Positions 44,060-54,796 are shown, counted from the stretch's first letter. The stretch is DNA of 64,000 nucleotides from Gemmatimonadota bacterium (GCA_016719105.1 JADKAQ010000001.1:682001-746000), one strand, 5' to 3'. Translations and numbers: made by a program. The notes: generated from the letters alone by a model not told the origin.

Positions 44060-44809
44060 ATGCAACGCCCTGTCTTTGCCGCCAACTGGAAGATGAATCA
44101 CGGCCCGAGCGACGCTCGGGCCTTCATGCGCTCGTTCCTGGCGCACTTCGCCCGACGTACCGATCGGCAGGTGATCTTCTTTCCGCCGGCGGTCACGCTC
44201 ACGACCGTCCTGGAGATGATCAAGGAGCGGCAGGACATCCTGGTGGGGGTGCAGAACATCCACTGGGAGGATAAGGGGGCCTTCACCGGCGAACTGTCGG
44301 CGGGGATGGCTCGCGATGCAGGGGCGACGGTTGCGCTCGTGGGGCACTCGGAGCGCCGGCACATCTTCGGCGAGACCGATGAGCAGACGGGGCTGAAGGT
44401 CGCGGCCGCGGTTCGTGCCGGCCTCACGCCAATGCTCTGCGTAGGCGAGACGCTCGAGGAGCGCGAGCAGGGGCGCACCGAACAGGTGGTGCTGCGTCAG
44501 CTTCGGGCCGGGATCGCGAACATCGATCCGCATCACGTCGCCACGACGCTCGTCGCGTACGAGCCGGTCTGGGCCATCGGCACCGGACGCACCGCGACCC
44601 CGGACGATGCCGGTGTCATTCACGTGCTCATCCGTCAGGAACTGGTCGGTCTCCTGGGAGAGCGCGGAAATGCGATTCCGATCTGCTACGGCGGAAGCGC
44701 GAACCGCGGCAATGCGTCGGCTCTCTTGGCGGCCCCCGAGGTCGACGGACTGCTCGTGGGCGGAGCGTCGCTCGACGCCGAGGGATGGTCGTCGATTGTC
44801 CGCACTTGA
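44060..44809 (+). CDS. tpiA: Triose-phosphate isomerase
   Basis: Interconverts dihydroxyacetone phosphate and glyceraldehyde 3-phosphate; 249 residues. Active-site Asn/Lys in FAANWKMN, catalytic His in VGHSERR, catalytic Glu and loop 6 in AYEPVWAIGTG, and the phosphate loop CYGGSANRGN plus DGLLVGGASLD. Start is ATG at 44060 with GAGG just upstream; a GTG at 44051 overlapping the pgk stop would add three residues. Confidence 0.96.
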   Translation: MQRPVFAANWKMNHGPSDARAFMRSFLAHFARRTDRQVIFFPPAVTLTTVLEMIKERQDILVGVQNIHWEDKGAFTGELSAGMARDAGATVALVGHSERRHIFGETDEQTGLKVAAAVRAGLTPMLCVGETLEEREQGRTEQVVLRQLRAGIANIDPHHVATTLVAYEPVWAIGTGRTATPDDAGVIHVLIRQELVGLLGERGNAIPICYGGSANRGNASALLAAPEVDGLLVGGASLDAEGWSSIVRT

Positions 44810-44849
44810 TTCAGGCTTGTAAGTGGTTCAATATTCCGTGCTTAGCACG
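44806..44849 (+). promoter_or_regulatory. AT-rich segment and palindrome upstream of secG
   Basis: An unusually AT-rich patch (TTGATT, then CAATATT about 17 bases later) starts at the tpiA stop and could be a weak promoter for secG. The 13-base palindrome CGTGCT-T-AGCACG at 44837-44849 follows directly and could be an operator or small hairpin. Neither match is strong. Confidence 0.3.
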
Positions 44850-44875
44850 AACGAGCCTCTTCCAGCGCCAGACGC

Positions 44876-45268
44876 ATGTACACCTTTCTCCTGATCATCC
44901 TCGTCCTCGTCAGCCTCGCCGTCATCGGCGCGGTCCTCCTTCAGTCGGGGAAGGGGGGCGGATTGGCTGCTTCCTTCGGCGGAGCGTCGTCATCGTCTGA
45001 CTCGCTCATCGGCACGCGCCAGGCGGGCAATCTCCTCACGCGCGTGAGTTGGTGGGGCGGCGGCGTCTTCCTGTTGCTCGCCTTCGTGTTGCAGCTGATG
45101 TCGGTTCGCACGCGCGTGCCGAAGTCGGTCCTCGACACGCCGCTGACGCAGACGCCGGCGACCGCCCCCGCGGCGCCGCAGACCAAGGGATCGACCCCGG
45201 TCACCGCCCCCGTGGTGCCGCTCGAGAAGGCGCCCGCGACGCCGGCGCCTCAGCCCAAGCAGCCGTAG
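44876..45268 (+). CDS. secG: Preprotein translocase subunit SecG
   Basis: Small Sec translocon subunit of 130 residues. Two transmembrane helices (about 3-22 and 57-76) flank the conserved LQSGKGGGLAASFGGASSSSDSLIG loop region (glycine- and serine-rich). The C-terminal 45 residues are a Pro/Ala/Thr-rich tail, longer than in E. coli and without a motif. Its position after tpiA is common in bacteria. Confidence 0.94.
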   Translation: MYTFLLIILVLVSLAVIGAVLLQSGKGGGLAASFGGASSSSDSLIGTRQAGNLLTRVSWWGGGVFLLLAFVLQLMSVRTRVPKSVLDTPLTQTPATAPAAPQTKGSTPVTAPVVPLEKAPATPAPQPKQP

Positions 45269-45281
45269 TCCTCATCACGAC

Positions 45282-46415
45282 GTGACCTCTCGCGCTGACA
45301 TCCCAGGGTTCCTCCTCCTCGAGGACGGAACCCTTTTTCACGGGCGGCTCGTTGCCTCGTCGCCCGTGACCGTGGCCGAAGTCGTGTTCACGACGAACAT
45401 GACCGGATACCAGGAGACGTTCTCGGACCCGTCGTACCGCGGCCAGATCGTGGTCATGACGGCTCCAATGATCGGCAACTACGGGATCAACCCCGAAGAT
45501 CCGGAGTCGGGCAGGCCGCAGATCGCTGGGGTCGTCGTGCGCGAACTCTCGCGCACCTTCTCCAACTGGCGGGCGAGCGGCGATCTTCAGGGCTGGCTCG
45601 GCGCAGCCAACGTCCCGATCCTCGAGGGGATCGACACGCGACAGCTCACGCGTCACCTCCGCTCGGTCGGCGTGATGCGTGGTGTGATCGGCGCCGGTGC
45701 CGAGGCGACCGACGAGGCGCGGTCGGCGCTCGATGCCTGTCCGTCGATGGAAGGGCTGGACCTCGCGTCGGTGGTGACGACGGATCGCGCCTACGAGTGG
45801 GGCAGTGCCGACGCGCCCTACCACATCGTGGCCTACGACTACGGGATCAAGCGGAACATCCTGCGCCTCTTCGAGTCGCATGGCTGCCGCATCACCGTGG
45901 TGCCGAGCACGACGACGCCTGAGGAGGTGCTGGCGCTGCGCCCGCATGGGGTCTTCTTCTCGAACGGCCCTGGCGATCCCGCGGCGGTGACCTACGCGCC
46001 CCACGCGATCCGAACGATCGGGAAGGCAGGAATCCCCGTCTTCGGGATCTGCCTCGGGCACCAGCTCATCGGGCTCAGCTTTGGTGGCTCGACCATGAAG
46101 CTCCCGTTTGGCCATCGGGGCGGCAATCAGCCGGTGAAAGAGCTGGCAACGGGACGCGTCCTCATCACCTCGCAGAACCACGGCTTTGCGGTCCTGGGGA
46201 GCGAGCAGGACATCCCCGGGGCGCCGGAGCTCGAGGTAACCCACGTGAACCTGAACGACGGGACGGTCGAGGGGCTGCGGCACCGCACCCTTCCGATCTT
46301 CTCGGTGCAATACCATCCCGAGGCCGCACCGGGGCCCCACGACGCGCGACCGCTGTTCAAGCAGTTCATCAACGCGGTGAGAGGCGAGGTTGGCCGAAGT
46401 GGTCCAAACGCTTGA
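45282..46415 (+). CDS. carA: Carbamoyl-phosphate synthase small subunit
   Basis: Glutaminase subunit that delivers ammonia to CarB for pyrimidine and arginine synthesis; 377 residues. N-terminal domain FLLLEDGTLFHGR and TNMTGYQETFSDPSY; class I glutaminase domain with the nucleophile Cys in FGICLGHQL and the His/Glu pair in VQYHPEAAPGPHD. The start is GTG at 45282. CarB is not adjacent: an HU gene follows. The stop codon lies inside the -35 box of that gene's promoter. Confidence 0.96.
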   Translation: MTSRADIPGFLLLEDGTLFHGRLVASSPVTVAEVVFTTNMTGYQETFSDPSYRGQIVVMTAPMIGNYGINPEDPESGRPQIAGVVVRELSRTFSNWRASGDLQGWLGAANVPILEGIDTRQLTRHLRSVGVMRGVIGAGAEATDEARSALDACPSMEGLDLASVVTTDRAYEWGSADAPYHIVAYDYGIKRNILRLFESHGCRITVVPSTTTPEEVLALRPHGVFFSNGPGDPAAVTYAPHAIRTIGKAGIPVFGICLGHQLIGLSFGGSTMKLPFGHRGGNQPVKELATGRVLITSQNHGFAVLGSEQDIPGAPELEVTHVNLNDGTVEGLRHRTLPIFSVQYHPEAAPGPHDARPLFKQFINAVRGEVGRSGPNA

Positions 46416-46441
46416 CACACAATAGCTAAGCGTTCTATGTT
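46412..46441 (+). promoter_or_regulatory. Sigma-70-type promoter for the HU gene
   Basis: A perfect -35 box TTGACA (46412-46417) and a -10 box TATGTT (46436-46441) are 18 bases apart, in a locally AT-rich patch. The carA TGA stop at 46413-46415 lies within the -35 box. Predicted start of transcription is about 46448, 42 bases before the HU ATG. Confidence 0.75.
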
Positions 46442-46489
46442 CGACCGAACTTTCGAGCCTCTGGACCTCGTCCTGTTCGAGATTACGCA

Positions 46490-46855
46490 ATGACCAAAGC
46501 CGACCTCGTCGAGCGCGTCACGCAGCAGATTTCCCGCACGGCGGGCCCGATGATCTCGAAGAAGGACTGCGCCCGGGTGGTGGACGCGTTCCTCGACGCC
46601 ATCAAGGAAGCGCTGCAGGCCCAGAAGAACATCGAGGTCCGCGGCTTCGGCACCTTCAAGATTCGCCATCGCAAGACCCGCATGGCGCGCAATCCACGGA
46701 CGGGGTCGCCCGTCGAGGTCTCCGCCCGTCCGGTCCCCGTCTTCAAGCCGTCGAAGGAGCTGCGCGCCATGGTCGCCGACCTCGAGCCGCTCGAAGGGGC
46801 CGAACTGGACGACTGGGATGACGATCACGAGGAAGAGGAGATGAGCGAGGCGTAG
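46490..46855 (+). CDS. HU/IHF-family DNA-binding protein
   Basis: Nucleoid-associated DNA-bending protein of 121 residues. HU fold over residues 1-92: MTKADLVERV, DAFLDAIKEAL, the core VRGFGTFKIRHRKTR and the DNA-intercalating arm RNPRTGSPVEV. A Glu/Asp-rich tail (about 105-121) is added after the fold, which is not usual for HU and may tune DNA affinity. It has its own promoter overlapping the end of carA and a terminator after it, so it is a single-gene unit. Confidence 0.94.
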   Translation: MTKADLVERVTQQISRTAGPMISKKDCARVVDAFLDAIKEALQAQKNIEVRGFGTFKIRHRKTRMARNPRTGSPVEVSARPVPVFKPSKELRAMVADLEPLEGAELDDWDDDHEEEEMSEA

Positions 46856-46879
46856 TCGCGCCTCGCCCGTCGCTGAATC

Positions 46880-46917
46880 GCGCCCCGCCGGCCTCCCGGA
46901 CGGGGCGCTTCCTTTTG
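46880..46917 (+). terminator. Intrinsic terminator after the HU gene
   Basis: GCGCCCCG (46880-46887) pairs with CGGGGCGC (46901-46908), an 8-base stem with a GC-rich loop, followed by TTCCTTTTG. Confidence 0.82.
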
Positions 46918-46971
46918 CCGACGGGACGGATGGAGTTGCGTCGGCCATCCCCTCCGATAGTCTTACGCGCC

Positions 46972-47217
46972 ATGCCCTCTGTTCGCGTTCTGCTTTTCGC
47001 CTCCTACGCTGACGCTCTCGGGACGTCGACGCTCGACGTCGAGATCGGTCCGGCGGCGTGCGTCCGGGACGTCCTCGCCTCGGTGCGGGAACGCGCCGGG
47101 GCGGGTCGACTCCCACCCGCCCCCCTCGTCGCCGTCAACGAGAGCTACGCCTCGCTCGACGATCCGGTCAACGAGCGCGACGAGGTTGCGATCATTCCGC
47201 CGGTGGCGGGGGGCTAA
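46972..47217 (+). CDS. moaD: Molybdopterin synthase sulfur-carrier subunit MoaD
   Basis: Ubiquitin-like sulfur carrier of 81 residues ending in the required Gly-Gly (PPVAGG), which becomes a thiocarboxylate. Starts PSVRVLLFASYADALG. Its TAA stop overlaps the moaE start (TAATG), so the two molybdopterin synthase subunits are made together. Confidence 0.94.
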   Translation: MPSVRVLLFASYADALGTSTLDVEIGPAACVRDVLASVRERAGAGRLPPAPLVAVNESYASLDDPVNERDEVAIIPPVAGG

Positions 47218-47666
47218 TGCGCGTCGCCCTCGTCCAGGCGCCTATCGACGTCGCCACGCTGTTGACGGAGGTGAATACCCCCTCGTCCGGAGCCACGACG
47301 CTCTTTCTCGGCACCGTACGCGACGTCAACGAAGGGCGCCCCGTGCTGGGGATCGACTATTCGGCCTACGCGTCGATGGCGCAGCGCGAGATGGAGCTCA
47401 TCGCGCGCGAGGCCAGCGAGCGCTTCGGCACGCCGCACATCGTCATGGAGCACCGCATCGGGTACCTCGCGCTCACCGACGTCAGCATCGCCATCGCCGT
47501 CTCGCATGCGCGACGCACGCCGGCGATGGACGCCGTGCGCTACGCCATCGAGGAGGTCAAGAAGCGCGTGCCGATCTGGAAGCGGGAGCACTACATCGAC
47601 GGCACGCGCGAGTGGGTCGATCCCACGCGCCAGTACAACGATGCGCAGCGCGAGGTACCCCGATGA
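47217..47666 (+). CDS. moaE: Molybdopterin synthase catalytic subunit MoaE
   Basis: Catalytic subunit that inserts two sulfurs into precursor Z with MoaD; 149 residues. Blocks: GATTLFLGTVRDVNEGRPV, EHRIGYLALTDVSIAIAVS, YAIEEVKKRVPIWKREHY with the active-site Lys residues. Overlaps moaD by one base and moaA by four. Confidence 0.95.
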   Translation: MRVALVQAPIDVATLLTEVNTPSSGATTLFLGTVRDVNEGRPVLGIDYSAYASMAQREMELIAREASERFGTPHIVMEHRIGYLALTDVSIAIAVSHARRTPAMDAVRYAIEEVKKRVPIWKREHYIDGTREWVDPTRQYNDAQREVPR

Positions 47667-48646
47667 GCGACGTCGTACTGCAGGACCAGTTCGGGCGCGG
47701 GATCGAGTACCTGCGCATCTCGGTCACCGATCGCTGCAACTTCCGCTGCGTGTACTGCATGCCGCTGGAGGGACTGCAGTGGCTGCCCAAGCGTGACATC
47801 CTTTCGTACGAGGAGATCGCCGAGGTCGTGCGCCAGCTGGCGCCGCTCGGCCTGCGCCGCCTGCGCATCACGGGCGGAGAGCCGACGATTCGCCCCGAAC
47901 TTCCCTCGCTCGTGCGGCTCCTGCGCGAGATCCCGGCGATCCAGGACATCGCCCTGTCGACAAACGGCGTGCGCCTTCCGCAGCTTGCCCCGGCGCTGCG
48001 CGAGGCGGGGCTCGATCGCGTGAACATGAGCGCCGACTCATTGCGCGCAGACCGGATCATCGCCATCGCGCGCCGCGACCTCGGGCTTTCTCCCGTGGAG
48101 GCCGCGGCGGCGGCGGAGGCAGCGGGAATCGGGCCGATCAAGATGAACGTGGTGGTCATGCGGGGGATCAATGACGACGAGGTGGTGGACTTCGCGCGCC
48201 TCGCGCTCGACCATCCGTGGCACATCCGCTTCATCGAGTTGATGCCCGTGGGTGAGATGCGCGACCTGACGTGGGATCACGTGGTCCCGAGCGACGAGGT
48301 GCTGCAGCGCGTGTCGACGTTGGGGGGACTCACGAGCGATCCCGGCCCCAAGGGGAATGGCCCCGCGCGGTACTACCGCATCGACGGATCACCGGGGACG
48401 GTGGGGGTGATCACCCCGATGTCCCACACGTACTGCGGGAGCTGCAACCGCGTGCGCCTAACGGCGGACGGTCGGCTGCGCACCTGCCTGTACGGCGACC
48501 ACGAGGTGAACCTGCGTGACCCGCTGCGCCGCGGCGAACCCTTGGAGCCGCTCTTCCGGCAGGCACTGGCGGAGAAGCCCAAGGAGCACCAGCTGCTGCA
48601 GATGCAGGTGGGGGGGTTGCGCGCGCTGTCCCAGGTGGGGGGCTGA
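47663..48646 (+). CDS. moaA: GTP 3',8-cyclase MoaA
   Basis: Radical SAM enzyme for the first step of molybdenum cofactor synthesis; 327 residues. Radical SAM cluster motif CNFRCVYC (CxxxCxxC) at about residues 25-32, SAM-binding ITGGEPTIRPEL, and the C-terminal substrate cluster motif CGSCNRVRLTADGRLRTC. The C-terminus ends in Gly-Gly (SQVGG), needed for activity in MoaA. The usual NVSLDSL motif reads NMSADSL here. The ATG overlaps the moaE stop. Confidence 0.96.
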   Translation: MSDVVLQDQFGRGIEYLRISVTDRCNFRCVYCMPLEGLQWLPKRDILSYEEIAEVVRQLAPLGLRRLRITGGEPTIRPELPSLVRLLREIPAIQDIALSTNGVRLPQLAPALREAGLDRVNMSADSLRADRIIAIARRDLGLSPVEAAAAAEAAGIGPIKMNVVVMRGINDDEVVDFARLALDHPWHIRFIELMPVGEMRDLTWDHVVPSDEVLQRVSTLGGLTSDPGPKGNGPARYYRIDGSPGTVGVITPMSHTYCGSCNRVRLTADGRLRTCLYGDHEVNLRDPLRRGEPLEPLFRQALAEKPKEHQLLQMQVGGLRALSQVGG

Positions 48647-48647
48647 G

Positions 48648-48678
48648 GCCGGCCACGGGTGGCGCGTGGGAGGCCGGC
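48648..48678. terminator. Hairpin between convergent moaA and the CZB gene
   Basis: GCCGGCC (48648-48654) pairs with GGCCGGC (48672-48678) across a 17-base loop, in the 31 bases between the moaA stop and the convergent stop at 48678. No T-run follows, so it is a plausible but weak bidirectional terminator. Confidence 0.4.
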
Positions 48679-49037
48679 TATATCGCCGCCTCCCAGCGAA
48701 CGAGTGCCGCATCCAGGTTGGCCGACGCGCGGGAGAAGGGCCCGCCAATCCTGATCGCAGCCTCGGCGTCGGCCTTCTTCCCACTCCGGGCGAGATCGAC
48801 CACCTGCGCCGCAGCCTCGTGAAAGGCGGCATGCAAGCGAGAGATTTCCCGGTACGTCTCGGTTTCCCGGACCGACGCGGGGATGGCGCTCCCGTGCAAC
48901 CAGTGGCCGAAGTCGCAGTGGCGATCGCTCTTGACACGGGCGACGTCCAGGTCGCTGGCACCTGAGGCGACAGCGGTCTTGAGTCGCACCTTCCAGGCGG
49001 CGTGGGCGGTGAGCGCCTTGCGAATCTGATCTTTCAT
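48678..49037 (-). CDS. Stand-alone CZB-domain zinc-binding protein
   Basis: Small cytosolic protein of 119 residues that is almost entirely a chemoreceptor zinc-binding (CZB) domain. The expected 3His/1Cys residues are in AHAAWKVRL (first His), CDFGHWLHG (Cys in a C-x-F-G-x-W context) and RLHAAFHEAA. CZB domains sense zinc and hypochlorous acid, usually fused to chemoreceptors or diguanylate cyclases; here there is no output domain. A strong GGAGGAG site precedes the ATG. No chemotaxis gene is nearby, so its partner is unknown. Confidence 0.85.
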   Translation of the reverse strand: MKDQIRKALTAHAAWKVRLKTAVASGASDLDVARVKSDRHCDFGHWLHGSAIPASVRETETYREISRLHAAFHEAAAQVVDLARSGKKADAEAAIRIGGPFSRASANLDAALVRWEAAI

Positions 49038-49195
49038 GGTCTCCTCCGTGCGTTCGGACCCGATGTTCCGGAGTGTCGGCCGCTCGGGACAGAACTTGCG
49101 CGGAACGCCCGGAATCGATGAGGCGTTGAAGCCCCCCTGCGCGCGGGCTAGCTTGGGACGCACCGAATCACCGCTCCCTTCAATCGATCCGATAC

Positions 49196-50122
49196 ATGGT
49201 CAACAAGATCACGGTCGTCGGCGCCGGCAACGTCGGGGCCACCGCCGCACAGCGACTGGCCGAAAAGGAACTCGCCAAGCAGGTCGTCCTCGTGGACATC
49301 GCCGAGGGCATTCCGCAAGGGAAGGGGTTGGACCAGTGGCAGTCGGCCCCCATCGAGCTGTACGACACGCGCATCGTCGGCACCAACGGGTACGATGAGA
49401 CGGTCGATTCCGACATCGTGGTCATCACCGCCGGGATCGCCCGCAAGCCGGGGATGTCGCGCGACGACCTGATGAACACGAACGCCGGGATCGTGAAGTC
49501 GGTGTCGGAGAACATCGCGCGCACGTCGCCGAACGCGATCCTCATCATCGTGTCGAATCCGCTCGACGTGATGTGCTACGTCGCCAAGAAGGCCTCGGGC
49601 TTCCCGCGCGAGCGCGTGCTGGGGATGGCCGGGGTGCTGGACACGGCGCGCTATCGTGCCTTCCTCGCCGAGGCGCTCGACGTCTCGGTGCGCGACATCC
49701 AGGCGATGGTGCTGGGCGGGCACGGCGACACGATGGTGCCGCTGATCTCGTACACCACGGTGAGCGGGATCCCGATCACGCAGCTCATGGCGCGCGACGT
49801 GCTCGACAAGATCGTCGACCGCACGCGCAACGGCGGGGCGGAGATCGTGTCGTACCTCAAGACCGGATCGGCGTACTATGCGCCGTCGGCTGGGGCGATC
49901 CAGATGGTCGAGGCGATCGTGCAGGACCAGAAGCGGATCCTGCCGTGCGCCGCGTGGCTTGAGGGCGAGTATGGGATGTCGGGGCTGTTCCTCGGCGTCC
50001 CGTGCAAGCTCGGGCGGAAGGGGTTGGAGCAGGTGCTGGAGGTCGAGCTGACGAGCGCCGAGCGAGTGGCGTTAGGCAAGAGCGCCGACGCGGTGCGAGA
50101 GCCGATGGCCAAGCTCTCCTGA
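49196..50122 (+). CDS. mdh: Malate dehydrogenase, LDH-like type
   Basis: NAD-dependent malate/oxaloacetate dehydrogenase; 308 residues, LDH-like (MDH3) class. NAD-binding ITVVGAGNVGATAA, acidic Asp in VVLVDIAEG, substrate Arg in AGIARKPGMSRDDL, SNPLDVM, and catalytic His in VLGGHGDTMVPL. MDH rather than LDH is supported by Arg at the specificity loop. It has its own strong terminator and lies just before the sdh genes. Confidence 0.96.
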   Translation: MVNKITVVGAGNVGATAAQRLAEKELAKQVVLVDIAEGIPQGKGLDQWQSAPIELYDTRIVGTNGYDETVDSDIVVITAGIARKPGMSRDDLMNTNAGIVKSVSENIARTSPNAILIIVSNPLDVMCYVAKKASGFPRERVLGMAGVLDTARYRAFLAEALDVSVRDIQAMVLGGHGDTMVPLISYTTVSGIPITQLMARDVLDKIVDRTRNGGAEIVSYLKTGSAYYAPSAGAIQMVEAIVQDQKRILPCAAWLEGEYGMSGLFLGVPCKLGRKGLEQVLEVELTSAERVALGKSADAVREPMAKLS

Positions 50123-50135
50123 GTACCGACACCAG

Positions 50136-50170
50136 CGGGGCGCGCCACTCGCGCGCCCCGTTCGTTTCCG
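50136..50170 (+). terminator. Intrinsic terminator after mdh
   Basis: A perfect 10-base stem (CGGGGCGCGC / GCGCGCCCCG) with a CACTC loop is followed by TTCGTTT, 13 bases after the mdh stop. Confidence 0.87.
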
Positions 50171-50208
50171 TCCCCCGTACGTCCTACCCCTCTCCCCCTT
50201 AGCACCCC

Positions 50209-51020
50209 ATGGCAACAGCTGCGATGCCGGCGAGTGGCGGAGCCCAGGCGTCAGTGAGTCGATTGCGCCGCTTCTGGGATTCCAGCGTCGGAAAGAAGGT
50301 CGTGATGGCCGTGACCGGGATCATCGGCATCGGCTTCGTGCTCGGCCACATGGCCGGCAACCTCCAGATGTTCAAGGGCGCCGGCGCCGCCCAGGCGATG
50401 CACGACTACGCGGTGCTGCTGCGCAAGACCGGCGGACTCCTCTGGATCATTCGCGGCGTCCTGGTGGGCGCGGTCGCCTTGCACGTGACGGCGGCGATGC
50501 AGCTCTGGGCGCGGAACAAGATGGCGCGTCCGGTCCCCTACGGAGCGCAGAAGGCGCAGGTCTCGACGCTCGCGTCACGGACGATGCGCGCCGGCGGGAT
50601 CATCCTGCTGGCCTTCATCGTCTTCCACATCGCCGACATGACGCTCGGCCTTGGCGTGCCGGGCTTCGTGCACCTCGACCCCTACAACAACCTGCGTAAC
50701 GGGTTCTCGCGCTGGTGGGCGGTCGCCTTCTACGTGATCGCGATGGCCTGCCTCGGGTTGCACCTGTTCCATGGCGCGTGGGCCTCGCTGCGCACGCTTG
50801 GGGCGCGCCGTCCATCCGCCGCCCCGCTGCACCGCAACCTCGCGATCGTCATCGCCGTCGTCGCGGCGCTCGGCTTTGCCGCCGTCCCGATCGGGGCGGC
50901 CCTCGGATTGTTCACGGACGACACCCCGGTGATGGAAGAGACGCAGACGGTGCAGGGCACGACGCCGACGACGACCGCCACCACGTCGGTCGCGACCTCG
51001 GCCGTGGGAGGGACCAACTG

Positions 51021-51021
<1 letters not shown>
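50209..51021 (+). CDS. sdhC: Succinate dehydrogenase cytochrome b558 subunit
   Basis: Di-haem membrane anchor of succinate:quinone oxidoreductase, Bacillus/Epsilonproteobacteria type; 270 residues with five transmembrane helices between about 28 and 235. Candidate haem-ligand His residues are in GHMAGNLQMF, MHDYAVLL, ALHVTAAM, FHIADM and LHLFHGAW. It replaces the separate SdhC and SdhD anchors of E. coli. The last 35 residues are a Thr-rich tail. The ATG follows a C/T-rich leader without Shine-Dalgarno and heads the sdhCAB operon. Confidence 0.93.
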
Positions 51022-52934
<1,913 letters not shown>

Positions 52935-53013
52935 CGGCGCGCACCGACTGCACCGCCGCCACCGCGGCCCCCACTCGCCTTCACGTCGTCGTGTCTTCCC
53001 GTCCTCTGCCCCT

Positions 53014-53787
53014 ATGAATATCACCTTGCGTGTCTGGCGGCAGTCCGGCCCCACCGCCGCCGGCAAGTTCGTGGAGTACCAGGCCCGGGACATCTCGGAA
53101 GAGATGTCGTTCCTGGAGATGCTCGACGTGGTCAACGAGGAGCTGACCAACACCGGTCAGGCGCCGATTGCCTTCGACCACGATTGCCGTGAAGGGATCT
53201 GCGGCATGTGCGGGCTCATGATCAACGGGGTGGCGCATGGCCCGCAGAAGGCCACGACCACCTGCCAGCTGCACATGCGCACCTTCCGCTCAGGCGATAC
53301 GATCACGATCGAGCCGTGGCGGGCGCAGGCCTTCCCGGTCCTGCGCGACCTGTGCGTCGATCGCGGGGCCTTCGATCGCATCGTGCAGGCCGGCGGGTAC
53401 GTCTCGGTGTCGACGGGCAATGCACCTGACGGCAACGCGCTCCCCATCCCGAAGCCCGACGCCGACGCGGCGATGGACGCGGCCGCATGCATCGGGTGTG
53501 GGGCGTGCGTGGCGGCGTGCCCCAACGGGAGCGCCTCGCTCTTCACCGCGGCCAAGGTGGCCCACCTGGGCAACCTGCCGCAGGGGCAACCCGAGCGCTA
53601 TCGGCGCGCCCTCAAGATGGTCGCACAGATGGATCTCGAGCACTTCGGTGGCTGCACGCTGTTTGGGGAGTGCCAGGAGGCGTGCCCGAAGGAGATCTCG
53701 ATCGACGCCATCGCGCGCATGAACCGCGACTATGTCTACGGTTCGGTCTTCGAGCGCGAAGGGAGCGCGTCGGGCGGGGCAGGGTAG
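53014..53787 (+). CDS. sdhB: Succinate dehydrogenase iron-sulfur subunit
   Basis: Electron-transfer subunit linking SdhA flavin to the membrane haems; 257 residues. [2Fe-2S] cysteines in CREGICGMCG plus the later TTTCQLH; [4Fe-4S] and [3Fe-4S] cysteines in CIGCGACVAACPNG and GGCTLFGECQEACPKEI. The 79-base gap from sdhA carries no clear promoter; the ATG follows a C/T-rich leader. A strong hairpin follows the gene. Confidence 0.97.
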   Translation: MNITLRVWRQSGPTAAGKFVEYQARDISEEMSFLEMLDVVNEELTNTGQAPIAFDHDCREGICGMCGLMINGVAHGPQKATTTCQLHMRTFRSGDTITIEPWRAQAFPVLRDLCVDRGAFDRIVQAGGYVSVSTGNAPDGNALPIPKPDADAAMDAAACIGCGACVAACPNGSASLFTAAKVAHLGNLPQGQPERYRRALKMVAQMDLEHFGGCTLFGECQEACPKEISIDAIARMNRDYVYGSVFEREGSASGGAG

Positions 53788-53819
53788 CGCGCCGGCGGGT
53801 GCCACGCGGCCGTCTGCGA

Positions 53820-53854
53820 AACCGGCGGCGTCCCTCACGGGGGCGCCGCCGGTT
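53820..53854. terminator. Bidirectional terminator between sdhB and dcd
   Basis: AACCGGCGGCG pairs with CGCCGCCGGTT (11 base pairs, 13-base loop) between the two convergent stops. AA and TT flanks give a short U-tail on both strands. Confidence 0.8.
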
Positions 53855-53881
53855 CTCGTACCAACGATCGTGCGACGGCGT

Positions 53882-54433
53882 CTAGAGCCGCGGCAACGTC
53901 ACCCCTTGCTGTCCCTGATACTTGCCGGCCTTGTCCTTGTACGACACGAGCGGCGGCTCCCCCTTGAAGAAGAGGACCTGCGCGATCCCCTCGTTGGCGT
54001 AGATCTTGGCCGGAAGCGGCGTCGTGTTGGAGATCTCCAACGTCACGTGGCCTTCCCACTCGGGCTCGAACGGCGTGACGTTGGTGATGATGCCGCAGCG
54101 GGCGTAGGTCGACTTGCCCACGGTGATCGTCACGACGTCGCGCGGGATGCGGAAATACTCCACCGAGCGCGCCAGCGCGAACGAATTGGGCGGGACGATG
54201 CACACGTCGCCTTCGAATTCGACGAACGACTTGGGGTCGAAGTTCTTGGGGTCGACGATCGAGTTCAGCACGTTGGTGAAGATCCGGAACTCGCGGGCCA
54301 CGCGCATGTCGTAGCCGTAGGAACTCACGCCGTACGAGATGACCCCCGACCGCACCTGGCTCGATTCATACGGTTCGATCATCCCGTGCTTCGTGGCCAT
54401 CTCCGTGATCCACCGATCGTTCTGAATCGACAT
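53882..54433 (-). CDS. dcd: dCTP deaminase
   Basis: Deaminates dCTP to dUTP, feeding dTTP synthesis; 183 residues. Blocks: MSIQNDRWI, GVSSYGYDMRVAREF, the active-site GKSTYARCGI and EGHVTLEISNTTPLPAKIYANEGIAQVLFF. Whether it is the monofunctional or the dCTP-to-dUMP bifunctional form cannot be settled by eye. It is the only minus-strand gene in the last 15 kb. Confidence 0.94.
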   Translation of the reverse strand: MSIQNDRWITEMATKHGMIEPYESSQVRSGVISYGVSSYGYDMRVAREFRIFTNVLNSIVDPKNFDPKSFVEFEGDVCIVPPNSFALARSVEYFRIPRDVVTITVGKSTYARCGIITNVTPFEPEWEGHVTLEISNTTPLPAKIYANEGIAQVLFFKGEPPLVSYKDKAGKYQGQQGVTLPRL

Positions 54434-54752
54434 GCAGGAACGCTCCCAGGAGTGTGAGGGACGTATGAGCCATCGCCGTTCGCGTTAGGACCGCTCGGTG
54501 CGAACGCGCGCGGGAAAGCTAACGCGCGCGAGTGGCCGAGGGGATGCGTCGATACTTCGGCCACGGGCCTGTCGCCACCTGGCGGCGTCCGCGGAGCGGC
54601 GCCACGCGGGGAGCCGCGACGCTCGGCGAGCGGCGGCGCGCGGGAACGGTGAACGGGCGCGCGTGACGAGGGGCGCGGGGGGGAGTCGAGCCGGAATATC
54701 GGTACAAGCCTCGAACCGCCTCAACTCGCTCGCATTCTTCGCGTTACGTCCG
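54434..54752. other. 319-base intergenic stretch, dcd to nuo promoter
   Basis: Contains the dcd upstream region and GC-rich sequence with no gene features. One copy of the dispersed word CGTTAGG occurs at 54483-54489, outside any gene. Short CGCGCG runs could form weak hairpins. Confidence 0.5.
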
Positions 54753-54782
54753 TTGACACCCTCCTACCTTGTCGGGTAGGTT
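54753..54782 (+). promoter_or_regulatory. Probable sigma-70-type promoter for the nuo operon
   Basis: TTGACA (54753-54758) and TAGGTT (54777-54782) are 18 bases apart, the same spacing as the HU promoter at 46412. The -10 match is partial. Predicted start is about 54789, 49 bases before nuoA. Confidence 0.6.
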
Positions 54783-54796
54783 ACCCGCGCTGAACA

